A stretch of 64,000 nucleotides of DNA from Bernardetia sp. ABR2-2B. Its GTDB lineage: Bacteria > Bacteroidota > Bacteroidia > Cytophagales > Bernardetiaceae. The notes under the pieces are model-generated. The model made no database searches, was not told the DNA's origin, and was given only the letters and a program-made list of their open reading frames with translations. Made by a program: the position numbers and the translations under genes. The stretch lies in assembly GCF_037126435.1 (NCBI RefSeq), contig NZ_CP147020.1:4353001-4417000 (forward strand), in the 5' to 3' direction. Positions 18,248-27,579 of this stretch are shown one piece after another (position 1 is the stretch's first letter; each line of letters begins with the position of its first letter).

Positions 18248-18255
18248 CAAAGATA
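18248..18255 (-). promoter_or_regulatory. -7 element before the histidine kinase
   Basis: On the minus strand TATCTTTG, the most common form of the Bacteroidota -7 box, about 80 bp before the kinase start. The -33 box is not obvious. Confidence 0.45.
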
Positions 18256-18458
18256 CAAAATTGCTTGGGTTTATCTTTTTAGAAAATGACTATTAATGAA
18301 ATCTAAACCTATAAATCTCGGATACTGGAAATGTTTACAATCTGATTTGGATTTTGAATGTTTCTAAAAACAAAGTTTACAAATGAATAAATAATTGGTA
18401 AATTAGGCAAAGAAATTTTTTCGCTATTTTGATTCTTCTATTTCCTATTTCTAATCTT

Positions 18459-20549
18459 ATGAAATTTTCGTATTCTGCTATTCTTTCAAGTCTGTTTTTT
18501 ATTTTTTTATTTCTAGAAGTTTCTTGTACGCCTGATAAAATGTCAGAGCCTCCAAAGGATTTGGAAAAGTTTATAAAGCGTAATGTTTTCCATTCTGATG
18601 AAAAACTTCAAGAAATTTATGATGCAGCCAACCGAAGAGATGCCAAAACGGTAGCTACATTTTTATCAGATTCACAAGAAAAATACAGAAAACATGCAGC
18701 TCTTACTTTTGCTTCACTTCAAGATAGTAGCTTTTTGCAACCTTTGTTAGAATTATTGAACGACAAGCAGCCTTCTGTCAGATTAGCTGCTGCAACAGCA
18801 ATTGGTCAGTTTTGGGCTACAAGTAGTGAAGAGTTATTGATAAAAAAAGTAACTCAAATGCAAGAAAAAGGAAATTATGATGCCAACGTTCAACAACGAC
18901 TTTTAGAAGCCATTGGAAAAAGTGCTACTAAAAAAGGATTACAATTTCTGGCACTAAAAAATTATGAAAACGATACTTTGAGAGTAGGACAAACAATAGG
19001 AATTTATCGTGCTGCTACCAAACCAAAAATAGATGAGCGAGTAGTTTCGGATTCTGCTACTCTTTTAATGCTTGATTTTCTGACTCCTCCAAAACAAAAC
19101 TATACTGTTCGTTTGATGGCATCGGCTTATTTTGCTCGTCTTGCTGATAAAGTGATTCCTAAAACCGAAGCTGATTCTATTCAAGGAAAAAAACAAAGTG
19201 ATTTCTATGAAACGCTGAAAAACAAGGCTGATAAGGACTCACAGTTATTTGTGCGTTCGAATGCTGCACAGGCTTTGGGAGCAATACAGACAAAAGAAAA
19301 TGAAGACTTTTTGATTAAGATTTTGGATAAAACAGATGAAAATTATTTAGTCAAAATTTCAGTTATTCGTTCGCTTGGAAAGTTTGATGCTTCTCCAAAA
19401 ATCAAAAAAGTAATTGGAAATTATATTAATTCCAAAAATCCAAACCTTCAAGTTGTAGCTTCCCAAACACTCAAAAATCTAGCTCGTTTGACAGATTCTA
19501 AACTATACTTAGAATGGGTAGAAAAAACGACTAATTACAGAACTCGTGCAAATCTTTTAGCAGGTATTATCAAAACAGAGCGAAAAGAAAATATAGCTTC
19601 TCAAAAAACTATTTCTTTGCTAGATTCATCTAAAAATATATATGAAAAAATGGCTTTATTGAAGTCTCTCTCTGAAAGTCCACAAAACATAGACTTAATT
19701 TTAGATACATTAGAAACTACTGAAAGTCATCTTTTGCGAACAGCAGCAACAGAGGCTCTCTTAAATAGTGCAACTATTTTTTTAGCACAAAATCCGAAGC
19801 CAAAATTTAATAAAGAGGAAAAGAAGTTATTCAAAAATATAACTGAAGGTTTTGAGTTTGCCATTAGTTCAGGTGATGTGGGTACAATTGCCTTAGCTGC
19901 AAGTGGACTTATGAACGAGAATTTGAAAGAGAATATATATAAATATAAAATAAAAGAAATAGTAAATCTACTGACAGAAGCAAGAGAAAAATTAGTTTTG
20001 CCAAAGGAAATAGAAACCTATCAAGAGGTCAGCAAGACAATAGAGTTTTATACAGGTAAAGCCACTCAAAGCCCACCACTTCCACCTACAAAAGAAATTG
20101 ATTGGAAGCTTATCAATACACTAGATGCACGAAATTCTGTTACTTTAAAGACAAATAAAGGAGAAGTAATAGTTTCACTTTTTACAGAAGAAGCTCCTGC
20201 AACAGTAGTAAGTTTTGTAACTTTAGCAGGAACAGGTTTTTTTAATAAAAAGAAGTTTCATAGGGTTGTTCCAAATTTTGTAGTGCAGGGAGGCGACCCA
20301 CGAGGCGACGGCTGGGGAAGTGTAGATTATACAATTCGTTCTGAGTTTTCTACTTTTTATTATGATGATGAGGGATATTTAGGAATGGCATCAGCAGGAA
20401 AAGACACAGAAAGTTGTCAATTTTTTATTACGCATTCGCCTACACCACATTTAGACGGACGTTATACCATTTTTGGAAAAGTAATAAATGGAATGGATGT
20501 AGTACACAAATTAGAAGTAGGAGATTATATCGAAATAGTCAGCTTTTAA
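18459..20549 (+). CDS. HEAT-repeat lipoprotein with C-terminal cyclophilin
   Basis: About 696 residues from ATG 18459; an upstream TTG at 18429 is not needed. The signal sequence ends in LEVSCTPD, a lipobox. Residues about 40-540 are alpha-helical HEAT-like repeats (HAALTFASLQDS, SVRLAAATAIGQF, FVRSNAAQALGAI). The last 160 residues are a cyclophilin-type peptidyl-prolyl isomerase: KKFHRVVPNFVVQGGDPRG, LGMASAGKDTESCQFFITH and LDGRYTIFGKV. It likely folds proteins at the periplasmic face of a membrane, with the repeats binding clients. The fusion is known in Bacteroidota. Confidence 0.9.
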   Translation: MKFSYSAILSSLFFIFLFLEVSCTPDKMSEPPKDLEKFIKRNVFHSDEKLQEIYDAANRRDAKTVATFLSDSQEKYRKHAALTFASLQDSSFLQPLLELLNDKQPSVRLAAATAIGQFWATSSEELLIKKVTQMQEKGNYDANVQQRLLEAIGKSATKKGLQFLALKNYENDTLRVGQTIGIYRAATKPKIDERVVSDSATLLMLDFLTPPKQNYTVRLMASAYFARLADKVIPKTEADSIQGKKQSDFYETLKNKADKDSQLFVRSNAAQALGAIQTKENEDFLIKILDKTDENYLVKISVIRSLGKFDASPKIKKVIGNYINSKNPNLQVVASQTLKNLARLTDSKLYLEWVEKTTNYRTRANLLAGIIKTERKENIASQKTISLLDSSKNIYEKMALLKSLSESPQNIDLILDTLETTESHLLRTAATEALLNSATIFLAQNPKPKFNKEEKKLFKNITEGFEFAISSGDVGTIALAASGLMNENLKENIYKYKIKEIVNLLTEAREKLVLPKEIETYQEVSKTIEFYTGKATQSPPLPPTKEIDWKLINTLDARNSVTLKTNKGEVIVSLFTEEAPATVVSFVTLAGTGFFNKKKFHRVVPNFVVQGGDPRGDGWGSVDYTIRSEFSTFYYDDEGYLGMASAGKDTESCQFFITHSPTPHLDGRYTIFGKVINGMDVVHKLEVGDYIEIVSF

Positions 20550-20591
20550 AGAAAAAAATAAAATAAAAAAAGCAAAGAAGTAGTAAAAGTT

Positions 20592-20728
20592 ATTAGCAAG
20601 TGATTTTTATGATTACTATGATAATTACAGGATAATACAATAAAAATAAATATTAAAAGATATTGTTATTTAGCCTCACTGAATTTCAGTTGTATTTATC
20701 TTAAAAATCATATAAATCACTCGCTAAT
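20592..20728. mobile_element. MITE-like element, copy 1 (137 bp)
   Basis: Ends attagcaagtgattt and aaatcactcgctaat are inverted repeats extending to about 24 bp. The internal strings gattactatgataattacag and tatcttaaaaatcat recur in reverse order at 61144-61290, so the two are copies in opposite orientation. No coding capacity; it would need a transposase in trans. Confidence 0.8.
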
Positions 20729-20742
20729 CAGTTAATCCAGCC

Positions 20743-20776
20743 TTTGTTGGTGTTTTAGCGCATCGACACCAACAAA
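20743..20776. repeat. REP-like hairpin, copy 1
   Basis: tttgttggtgttttagcg then catcgacaccaacaaa: arms ttgttggtgt / acaccaacaa with a TTTAGCG-type loop. It lies just past the MITE and just before the stop of the convergent dehydrogenase. Other copies are at 23161, 30950, 48792, 51637, with degenerate ones at 37530 and 44281. Confidence 0.85.
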
Positions 20777-20784
20777 TACAGGTT

Positions 20785-22023
20785 TTAAACTAATTGCTCT
20801 AACGCAATTTCGAAAGAAGTTTCTACCAAGCCTGTCTTTTTCTGATTTCTTGTATGCGTTTTTTGAAGAGCATTTTTTATGATTGTTGAAGTATCTTCAA
20901 AAATTCCTTCGTCAGACATATCTACATCATCATCACTCATTAGGTAAGCAAAAACACGAGCCATTCCACAGTTAGCAATAAAATCTGGAATGATAGCTAC
21001 ATTTTTATCAGCATATTCTAATGTTTTTCCTAAGAAAATTTCTTTATCTGCAAAAGGAACATTTGCACCACAAGAAACTACTTCTAAGCCACCTTTTATC
21101 ATTCTTTCGATTTGAGATTGCTGAACTAATCTTGAAGCTGCAGCAGGAATAAATATTTCTACACCAAAATCCCAAATTTTTTGTTCTGCTTCTTCAAAAG
21201 AAAGCATATTTGTAGCATTTAATTGATTTCCATTCTTATCCAAAAATAACTGTACAATCTCTTCGAAAGAAAAACCGTCTTCTTTCAGAAGTGCGCCTTC
21301 TTTATCCAAAATACCAACTACTTTTACTCCTTTTTGAGCCAAATAAAAAGCTGCTGCACTCGCTACATTTCCCCAACCTTGAATAATTGCTCGTTTTCCT
21401 TTATAATCTTCTTCTCCTTTTCCCCAAATATCATAAAAATGGAAAACACCACATGCTACGCCATAGCCTGTTACCATATCAGCAACTGTATATTTTCTTT
21501 TTAGAGAAGGCGTATATTTTTCATCTTCCAAAACTTTGATTACGCCATAACGAAGCTGTCCGATACGATTAATTTTTTGTGGCTCTGTTGGTTGAAAGTG
21601 TCCTGTAAAAACACCTTCTTGTGGATGCCAAATCCCACAATCTTCTGTAATCGGAATTACTTCGTGGATTTCATCAACATTCATATCGCCACCCGTTCCG
21701 TAATAGTTTTTCAAAAGAGGAGCTACAGCTTTGTACCAACGATTCAAAACTTCTTCTTTGCGTGGGTCTTTTGGATCAAAATTGATTCCTGATTTTGCAC
21801 CTCCAATGGCAGGACCCGAAACGCTAAATTTGATTTCCATTGTTTTGGCAAGTGATTCTACTTCACGTTTGTCTAAGCCAACACGCATACGTGTTCCTCC
21901 ACCTGCTGCACCTCCACGAAGTGAATTGATGACTACCCAACCGACAGCTTCAGTGTGTTGGTCGTGCCATTCAAAAACTATTTCTGGATGTTTATTCTCA
22001 AATTTTTCTAGTAATTCTCTCAT
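20785..22023 (-). CDS. Glu/Leu/Phe/Val dehydrogenase family protein
   Basis: 412 residues. An NAD(P)-dependent oxidative deaminase of amino acids. The N-terminal substrate domain has LRGGAAGGGTRMR and the catalytic Lys in AIGGAKSGINFDP; GTGGDMNVDE precedes the Asp-containing region. The nucleotide domain has GYGVACG and IIQGWGNVASAAAFYLAQKG, a Rossmann motif. Length and the GG(G)TR motif are closer to the leucine/phenylalanine dehydrogenase branch than to hexameric glutamate dehydrogenase, but the substrate is not certain. The ATG start is clear. A TATTTTTG box lies about 55 bp upstream. Confidence 0.9.
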   Translation of the reverse strand: MRELLEKFENKHPEIVFEWHDQHTEAVGWVVINSLRGGAAGGGTRMRVGLDKREVESLAKTMEIKFSVSGPAIGGAKSGINFDPKDPRKEEVLNRWYKAVAPLLKNYYGTGGDMNVDEIHEVIPITEDCGIWHPQEGVFTGHFQPTEPQKINRIGQLRYGVIKVLEDEKYTPSLKRKYTVADMVTGYGVACGVFHFYDIWGKGEEDYKGKRAIIQGWGNVASAAAFYLAQKGVKVVGILDKEGALLKEDGFSFEEIVQLFLDKNGNQLNATNMLSFEEAEQKIWDFGVEIFIPAAASRLVQQSQIERMIKGGLEVVSCGANVPFADKEIFLGKTLEYADKNVAIIPDFIANCGMARVFAYLMSDDDVDMSDEGIFEDTSTIIKNALQKTHTRNQKKTGLVETSFEIALEQLV

Positions 22024-22308
22024 AAAATTTGTGTGTGTTATTAAATTGAAAAAAGGTCTTTTTATAAATTGATTTTCAAAAATACGAATTTTAGTTAGAA
22101 CCCTAATACGAAAGAAAAGAGGAAATTATATTTTACAAAATTTAGTAGCAACTTATTCTCTAACATAAAATGTCTTTTACATAAAAAAAATCATAAAAAT
22201 TGCATTTCCTTTAATAGTTTACGAACTTTGCACCCAAATTATAGTTAGTTTACATTTAGTCTAAATAATTTATAATCTGACCTTTTTATAAAAAGAAAAC
22301 ATTCAAAA

Positions 22309-23085
22309 ATGCTCAATATAAAAAACTTACAAGCTAGTATCGACACAGATGCAGGCGAAAAACAAATTTTGAAAGGACTTAATCTTGAAGTAAAAGCTGG
22401 AGAAGTTCATGCTATTATGGGACCCAATGGTTCTGGTAAAAGTACCTTAGCATCTGTTTTGGCAGGAAGAGAAGAATATGAAGTAACTGAAGGAAACGTA
22501 GAGTTTGAAGGAAAAGACCTTTTAGACCTTGCGCCAGAAGAACGTGCAGGAGAAGGAATATTTTTAGCTTTTCAATATCCTATCGAAATTCCAGGAGTAA
22601 GTAATGCTACTTTTATGAAAACGGCTGTAAACGAAATCCGTAAATATAGAGGAGAAGAAGAGCTTGACGCAGTTTCGTTTTTGAAGTTGATGAAAGCAAA
22701 AGCTGCCGAAATGGAAATGGATTCTTCACTTCTTACAAGAGCTTTGAATGAAGGTTTCTCGGGTGGAGAGAAAAAGAGAAATGAAATTTTTCAGATGGCA
22801 ATGTTAGAACCAAAATTAGCTATTTTGGATGAAACAGATTCAGGATTAGATATCGATGCACTCAAAATTGTCTCTAATGGCGTTAATCATTTCAAAAATA
22901 AAGACAATGCAGTTATTGTAGTTACTCACTATCAAAGATTATTAGATTATATTGTTCCCGATTTTGTTCACGTTTTATATAATGGACGTATCGTAAAATC
23001 AGGTACGAAAGAACTTGCTTTAGAATTGGAGGCAAAAGGTTATGATTGGATAAAAGAAGAAGTAAATTCAGTTACCAGTAAATAG
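22309..23085 (+). CDS. sufC: Fe-S cluster assembly ATPase SufC
   Basis: 258 residues. The ABC-type ATPase of the SufBCD scaffold. Walker A is GPNGSGKST, the signature loop is NEGFSGGEKKRNEI, Walker B is LAILDETDSGLD and the switch His is in VVTHYQRLLDY. All match SufC. sufD follows after 125 bp that hold two repeats. sufB, normally next to sufC, is not in the window; the gene upstream is divergent and unrelated. A weak promoter (TTG-N20-GAACTTTG, 22200-22230) lies upstream. Confidence 0.96.
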   Translation: MLNIKNLQASIDTDAGEKQILKGLNLEVKAGEVHAIMGPNGSGKSTLASVLAGREEYEVTEGNVEFEGKDLLDLAPEERAGEGIFLAFQYPIEIPGVSNATFMKTAVNEIRKYRGEEELDAVSFLKLMKAKAAEMEMDSSLLTRALNEGFSGGEKKRNEIFQMAMLEPKLAILDETDSGLDIDALKIVSNGVNHFKNKDNAVIVVTHYQRLLDYIVPDFVHVLYNGRIVKSGTKELALELEAKGYDWIKEEVNSVTSK

Positions 23086-23112
23086 TAAGCAATTACCAGT
23101 AATGAATTTGTA

Positions 23113-23146
23113 CCTCGTTTGACGGCGAAGCCTCAACGACGGTTTA
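23113..23146. repeat. CCTCGTTGA-type repeat, copy 2
   Basis: cctcgtttgacggcg then aagcctcaacgacggttta; nearly identical to 6028-6060. It lies inside the sufC-sufD intergenic gap. Confidence 0.8.
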
Positions 23147-23160
23147 ATAATAATTTGCCG

Positions 23161-23193
23161 TTGTTGGTGTTTTAGCCTAGCGAGACCAACAAC
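23161..23193. repeat. REP-like hairpin, copy 2
   Basis: ttgttggtgttttagcct then agcgagaccaacaa: the same hairpin as at 20743, 18 bp before the sufD start. It sits in tandem with the CCTCGTTGA repeat within one operon. Confidence 0.85.
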
Positions 23194-23210
23194 AAAAAAT
23201 ACCACCATTT

Positions 23211-24545
23211 ATGACAACTACCTTAGACGATATAAAATCTACTTTTTTAGCTCCTTTTGAAGAATTAGCTGAAAAAGTAAGCGAGATTACAGGAACAGAC
23301 AAAATTTCTGTTGCCAAAAAAACAGCCTTAGAAGCTATTGAAAGAAATTCTTTTCCTACAATAAAAGATGAAGAATGGAAGTTCACGGAAATTAAATCTA
23401 TTCTTTCCAATAAATTTGACTTACAAAGTAAAGGAGATTCATTAGATTCTGATATGAATTTGAATGAATTTGATTACTTTTTGAATAAAAACAAAGAATT
23501 AAACTCTCATATTCTTGTTTTCATCAATGGTCATTTTTCAGAGAAACACTCTTCTATAAAGACTTCTGAGCAAGAAACAGGAAATAAAATCATTATCAAA
23601 ACGCTTTCAGAACTAGAAAGCAGCAATCCAGTTTTTGATAAATTTGAAAGTGATTCGGTTAGTATTTTTTCTGATGTGAATGAAGCCTTTGCTACTGATG
23701 GTTATGTAATCGAACTGGCTGATAATCAAGAAATGGAACTTCCTGTTTTTGTTTATTTTGTAAATGATGCAAGTCAGAAAAATACGCTTTCGCAGGTCAG
23801 AAATTATATTTCGGTTGGGGAAAATAGCCGTTGTACAGTTGTAGAAAACTATATTACAAAAGGTGAAAACCCAAACTTGACAAATATTGTAACTTCTGTG
23901 AATATTGAGAAATACGGAAATGTAAAGCATTTGAAGATACAAGTTGATGCAAAAAGTCAGTTTCAAGTAGGAAGTACACACGCTCATCAAGCTGATAACA
24001 GTAGTTTTACGAATACGACAATTTCTCTTGCAGGAAAACTAATCCGTAATGATTTGAGAATTGTTTCTGGGGAGCATTGTGAAAGTTACATGAACGGACT
24101 TTATTTACTGAATGACAAAACGCACGTTGATAATCATACCGTAATTGACCATCAACGACCAAATTCGTACAGTAACGAAACCTATAAAGGAGTTTTAGAT
24201 GAAAAATCAAGAGCTGTATTTAATGGAAAAATATTTGTTCGTCAAGCTGCACAAAAGACAAATGCCTTTCAATCAAATAAAAATGTTTTGCTCTCTGATG
24301 ATGCTATCTTAAATACAAAACCTCAATTAGAGATTTGGGCAGATGACGTAAAGTGTTCGCACGGTGCAACAACTGGAAAACTAGATGAAGAGGCTCTATT
24401 TTATTTACAAGCAAGAGGAATTCCGAAACAAAAAGCAAAAGCATTATTATTACAAGCCTTTGCAGAGGAAGTTTTGGATAGTATCGAAATTGATGTGTTG
24501 AGAGAATTTTTGGTTGGTGAAATTGAAAATCGTTTGAGTATTTAA
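23211..24545 (+). CDS. sufD: Fe-S cluster assembly protein SufD
   Basis: 444 residues. Partner of SufB and SufC in building Fe-S clusters. The right-handed beta-helix core is at about residues 150-400; conserved parts are DEEWKFTEIK near residue 50, RNDLRIVSGEHCESYMNGLY and the HGATTGKLDEEALFYLQARG block with the His close to the SufB-SufD interface. The C-terminal helices end in EIENRLS. Length is normal. It most likely shares the sufC transcript, but two hairpin repeats separate the genes and may affect relative expression. Confidence 0.94.
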   Translation: MTTTLDDIKSTFLAPFEELAEKVSEITGTDKISVAKKTALEAIERNSFPTIKDEEWKFTEIKSILSNKFDLQSKGDSLDSDMNLNEFDYFLNKNKELNSHILVFINGHFSEKHSSIKTSEQETGNKIIIKTLSELESSNPVFDKFESDSVSIFSDVNEAFATDGYVIELADNQEMELPVFVYFVNDASQKNTLSQVRNYISVGENSRCTVVENYITKGENPNLTNIVTSVNIEKYGNVKHLKIQVDAKSQFQVGSTHAHQADNSSFTNTTISLAGKLIRNDLRIVSGEHCESYMNGLYLLNDKTHVDNHTVIDHQRPNSYSNETYKGVLDEKSRAVFNGKIFVRQAAQKTNAFQSNKNVLLSDDAILNTKPQLEIWADDVKCSHGATTGKLDEEALFYLQARGIPKQKAKALLLQAFAEEVLDSIEIDVLREFLVGEIENRLSI

Positions 24546-24564
24546 AATATAAATGATTTTAAAA

Positions 24565-24602
24565 CCTCGTTGAAGGCTTCATTTGAGTATCAATGACGGT
24601 TA
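24565..24602. repeat. CCTCGTTGA-type repeat, diverged copy 3
   Basis: cctcgttgaaggcttc then an AT-rich middle and caatgacggtta. The two outer arms are kept while the centre differs from copies 1 and 2. Confidence 0.5.
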
Positions 24603-24611
24603 GTTTTAATG

Positions 24612-24651
24612 AAAAAACCTAAGAATTTTAAATAGATTCTTAGGTTTTTTT
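24612..24651. terminator. Bidirectional terminator after sufD
   Basis: aaaaaacctaagaat and attcttaggtttttt are perfect inverted arms around a ten-base loop. It lies between sufD and the convergent phosphoesterase gene. Confidence 0.9.
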
Positions 24652-24669
24652 AGTTGTAAAAAATTTCCT

Positions 24670-26094
24670 CTAACTATTTACACTAGAGCGAAGATAAGCA
24701 TGACGAATGGCAACTTCTTTTTCAATTACGTTACAAAAACTGGAAAAAGGTTCGTGTTCATTGTCTATGAGCTTAGAAACTGTATTGAAAAACTCTGAAT
24801 GCTCTTCATTTTCATATTTTGCTTCTGCTACCGAAACTTCATATTTGCCTTCATTATACATTCGAAGTGATAAACAATCTAAATTATCATCTATCAAAAC
24901 AACAGCACCACCGTGAAAGGCTTGTTGCTCAACTGTATCTACAACCCAGCCACCATCATTATATACTTTTACAGCTTGTGGAAAACCACTAAAATTCATC
25001 ATTTTTTCAAAAGGCTTATGAGTATGTCCAAAAATAAAACTCAAATGAGAAGGTATTTGTCTCATTTCAGCTCTCATTTGTGATAAAACAGGTTTTTCAA
25101 TGAAATCTGTCAATCCTGTTTTTGTCTTTTCATCTAATACTTTATGAGGAACACCACGTTCAGAATTTGCAATTTTCTCGAAAATTTCTCCCAAAGCCCA
25201 TTTCAAAACTCCCTCTGTTGCTATTTCTTTAATTTTATTATCTTTTTGCCAACGCTCTGCAATGCTTTCAGCCAAATTATCAGTTAATTTTCTTACTTCC
25301 TTTGGGTCTTGCATTTTGTTATAAATAACTTCAATATCTTTCCCAACTTCCCCAGAACGCCCCATCGTCGACCAGAAAAAGTCTATCCAAGCAAAGTTTT
25401 CGGCTTCAATATCCCATATATCTTGAGGGCGCAAACGGTCAGGGAAAATCATCGTTTTCAAATCACTCATTAGTGTATAAAGTGATTCTATATAATGCCC
25501 GTGTGAAAAAATTACGCCTTTACTCTTGCTTTCATTCGTTACGATATAATTCGGATAAATCGTCGAAACACAAACACAGGCTTCTTTCAAATGAGGTTGC
25601 CTTTGCATAATTCCATTCATAAAATAATCAGGAATAGGATTTGGGTTATACATTTTGGTAGTATGCCAAGGAATAGGCAAATTACTATTTGGAGGAATTT
25701 TTTCGATATAATTTATGTATTGCGTTTCTCTGGCTTTTTCCCACAAATGATGGTCATGGTTTCCAGGTAAAAAATGTAATTCTGTATCAAAAACCCATTC
25801 TTCTTTACTTTTATCGGCTGGGAAAATCAGTTTGATAAACTGCTCAAAAGCCATAGCTGTTTCATTGGTGTTGGAAAGAGCGAGTTCCATAATATCGCCA
25901 TTTAGAATAAGTTTTGGCTTTTTTGTTCCCTTTGGGTTGGTTTCAGCAATTATCTTATCCATACATTGTACCCATTCTGCAAGGGTTGGACTGGGTTTTT
26001 GTGGGTCTATTCGAAAGCTATTTGGATTGACATAGGTCATCAAGCTAGAAGCTGCGCCTAAGTGTAAATCAGAAACACAAACATAATTTATCAT
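24670..26094 (-). CDS. Calcineurin-like metallophosphoesterase
   Basis: 474 residues. All five metal motifs are visible: SDLHLGA near residue 10, LNGDIMEL, LPGNHDHHLW, FSHGHYIE and FGHTHKPF. This defines a binuclear metallophosphoesterase. A large insert sits between the fourth and fifth motifs (about residues 210-350), and no signal peptide is seen, so it is cytosolic. The size is larger than UDP-diacylglucosamine hydrolase (LpxH), and the substrate cannot be told. Transcribed alone. Confidence 0.88.
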   Translation of the reverse strand: MINYVCVSDLHLGAASSLMTYVNPNSFRIDPQKPSPTLAEWVQCMDKIIAETNPKGTKKPKLILNGDIMELALSNTNETAMAFEQFIKLIFPADKSKEEWVFDTELHFLPGNHDHHLWEKARETQYINYIEKIPPNSNLPIPWHTTKMYNPNPIPDYFMNGIMQRQPHLKEACVCVSTIYPNYIVTNESKSKGVIFSHGHYIESLYTLMSDLKTMIFPDRLRPQDIWDIEAENFAWIDFFWSTMGRSGEVGKDIEVIYNKMQDPKEVRKLTDNLAESIAERWQKDNKIKEIATEGVLKWALGEIFEKIANSERGVPHKVLDEKTKTGLTDFIEKPVLSQMRAEMRQIPSHLSFIFGHTHKPFEKMMNFSGFPQAVKVYNDGGWVVDTVEQQAFHGGAVVLIDDNLDCLSLRMYNEGKYEVSVAEAKYENEEHSEFFNTVSKLIDNEHEPFSSFCNVIEKEVAIRHAYLRSSVNS

Positions 26095-26266
26095 TGTGAG
26101 AAGTAGTTAAGTAATGAAATACTAAATTTATTTTATTGTAAAATCCAAAAATAAAATGAGTTTTGCAAAATTTTGCTTCATGTGTTCTTCATGTATTTGA
26201 TTACATTTTTTTTTAATAAAAAGTCATCTTTTGGGTAAAAAAAGAGTTTTTTTTGATAGAAAATAG

Positions 26267-26274
26267 TATCTTTG
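26267..26274 (+). promoter_or_regulatory. -7 element before yceD
   Basis: TATCTTTG, 28 bp before the GTG start. No clear TTTG at 19 bp upstream; the region there is T-rich. Confidence 0.45.
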
Positions 26275-26301
26275 TTGTCTTAATCAAAAAGTTAAAATCA
26301 A

Positions 26302-26931
26302 GTGAAAGATTTACGTACTTTTGAAATTGATATTATTGCGCTCAAATTTGGCTCACATTCATTTACTTTTGACTTAGACAATCATTTTTTTTCTTATTTT
26401 AAGGAATATCAAAATGGGTTTGTTGAGAAAGGAAATTGCAAGGCAGAAGTCATCTTAGAAAAAAATGAGCAACTTATTCGTGCTACTTTTATTATTGATG
26501 GAACTGTAGAACTGGTCTGTGACCGTTCTTTAGATGAATTTGATTATGAAGTAGATGTCAATGATACAATTCTCTACAAATATAGTGAGGAAGAAAAAGA
26601 ACTTACTGAAGAGATTGTTTTGATAACTCGTAGAACGCCAAGCATTAATGTAGGCGAACTTTTACACGAGTTTTTGATGCTGGATATTCCAATGAAAAAG
26701 TTGCATCCTCGTTTTTTAGAAGATGATTCAGACCAATATAGAGAAAGCGAAGATTCTGATAACTTAGATGATAATTCATCTGAATCAAAAAAAATCAATT
26801 TCATTTATTCCTCTGAAAAAAATAAAGAAGATAAAAAGGGCAGTAAAAATAATACTACACCTTCTTCTGAAGAGGACAAAATAGACCCACGTTGGAATAT
26901 TTTGAAAAAATTTAAAAATAACCAAAACTAG
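26302..26931 (+). CDS. YceD/DUF177 family protein
   Basis: 209 residues from a GTG start. The DUF177 core spans about residues 1-140: LVCDRSLDEFDYEV is the CxR-type strand and LLHEFLMLDIPMKKLHP matches the conserved helix ending in P. Residues 145-190 form an acidic, Ser-rich linker, and the tail DPRWNILKKFKN is typical for Bacteroidota. YceD homologues sit next to rpmF and have been linked to 23S rRNA maturation and L32 supply; here rpmF follows after about 200 bp with its own promoter-like box. Confidence 0.9.
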   Translation: MKDLRTFEIDIIALKFGSHSFTFDLDNHFFSYFKEYQNGFVEKGNCKAEVILEKNEQLIRATFIIDGTVELVCDRSLDEFDYEVDVNDTILYKYSEEEKELTEEIVLITRRTPSINVGELLHEFLMLDIPMKKLHPRFLEDDSDQYRESEDSDNLDDNSSESKKINFIYSSEKNKEDKKGSKNNTTPSSEEDKIDPRWNILKKFKNNQN

Positions 26932-27064
26932 AAGCTCTAGAAGTTAAAGCTAGATTTATTTTTTTCAAGATACAGAAACAGGTCTCTAAAAATACTATTG
27001 TTACACCTTAAAAGAAAGAATTAAAAAATATATTGATTGTTTTTTGAAAAATAGGCAGATAAAT

Positions 27065-27095
27065 TCTGTTTTTAGACAAAAAATAGTCATCTTTG
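27065..27095 (+). promoter_or_regulatory. Near-consensus promoter before rpmF
   Basis: TCTG at 27065-27068, 19 bases, then CATCTTTG at 27088-27095. Each box differs by one base from TTTG-N19-TAnnTTTG. It would allow rpmF to be made independently of yceD. Confidence 0.5.
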
Positions 27096-27128
27096 CAGTC
27101 TTTCTTTCAAAAAATTAGTAAAATTCTT

Positions 27129-27341
27129 ATGGCACATCCTAAAAGTCGAATTTCCAAAACACGCCGTGATAAGCGTCGTACACACCACAAATGTGAGTCT
27201 AAAGCGATTTCTATCTGTCCAAATACAGGTGAAGCGCATTTACAACACCGTGCTTATTATCACGAAGGCAATCTTTATCTTAAAGGTAAAATGATTGCAG
27301 AATTTGCAAAAGAAGTAGTAGTAGATGAAGACGAAGACTAA
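27129..27341 (+). CDS. rpmF: 50S ribosomal protein L32
   Basis: 70 residues from ATG 27129 (an earlier in-frame TTG only adds a leader). MAHPKSRISKTRRDKRRTHH is the highly conserved N-terminus. The C-terminal part SICPNTGEAHLQHRAYYHEG lacks most of the zinc-binding Cys of C+ L32 forms, as is usual in this phylum. It is part of the large ribosomal subunit. A 67-bp terminator-repeat follows. Confidence 0.96.
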   Translation: MAHPKSRISKTRRDKRRTHHKCESKAISICPNTGEAHLQHRAYYHEGNLYLKGKMIAEFAKEVVVDEDED

Positions 27342-27382
27342 GCTCTAGTTTTTATTTTACCTTGTCTTTTTGTCAAGAAAAT

Positions 27383-27449
27383 ACCTTATTTTTTATTGAA
27401 ACAAAATCATAAAAAGTAAGGTTTTTTGTTGTGTTTAGGCTTCTTATTT
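27383..27449 (+). repeat. 67-bp direct repeat with terminator, copy 1
   Basis: ccttattttttat (27384-27396) pairs with ataaaaagtaagg (27409-27421), and a T-run follows, so it is a terminator for rpmF. The whole 67-bp string recurs at 29826-29892 in the same orientation with one difference (c for t near the right end). Confidence 0.9.
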
Positions 27450-27579
27450 ATCGAAAAAAAACCTTTCTTTTGTTAAGAAAAGAAAAAAAATAGCACAGGT
27501 GTGTTTTGAAATAAGCATTTTTTTTTACAAATTGTAAGTGTTAATTCCCCTTTAGCATTCCCTTTGTATAATTATTTTT

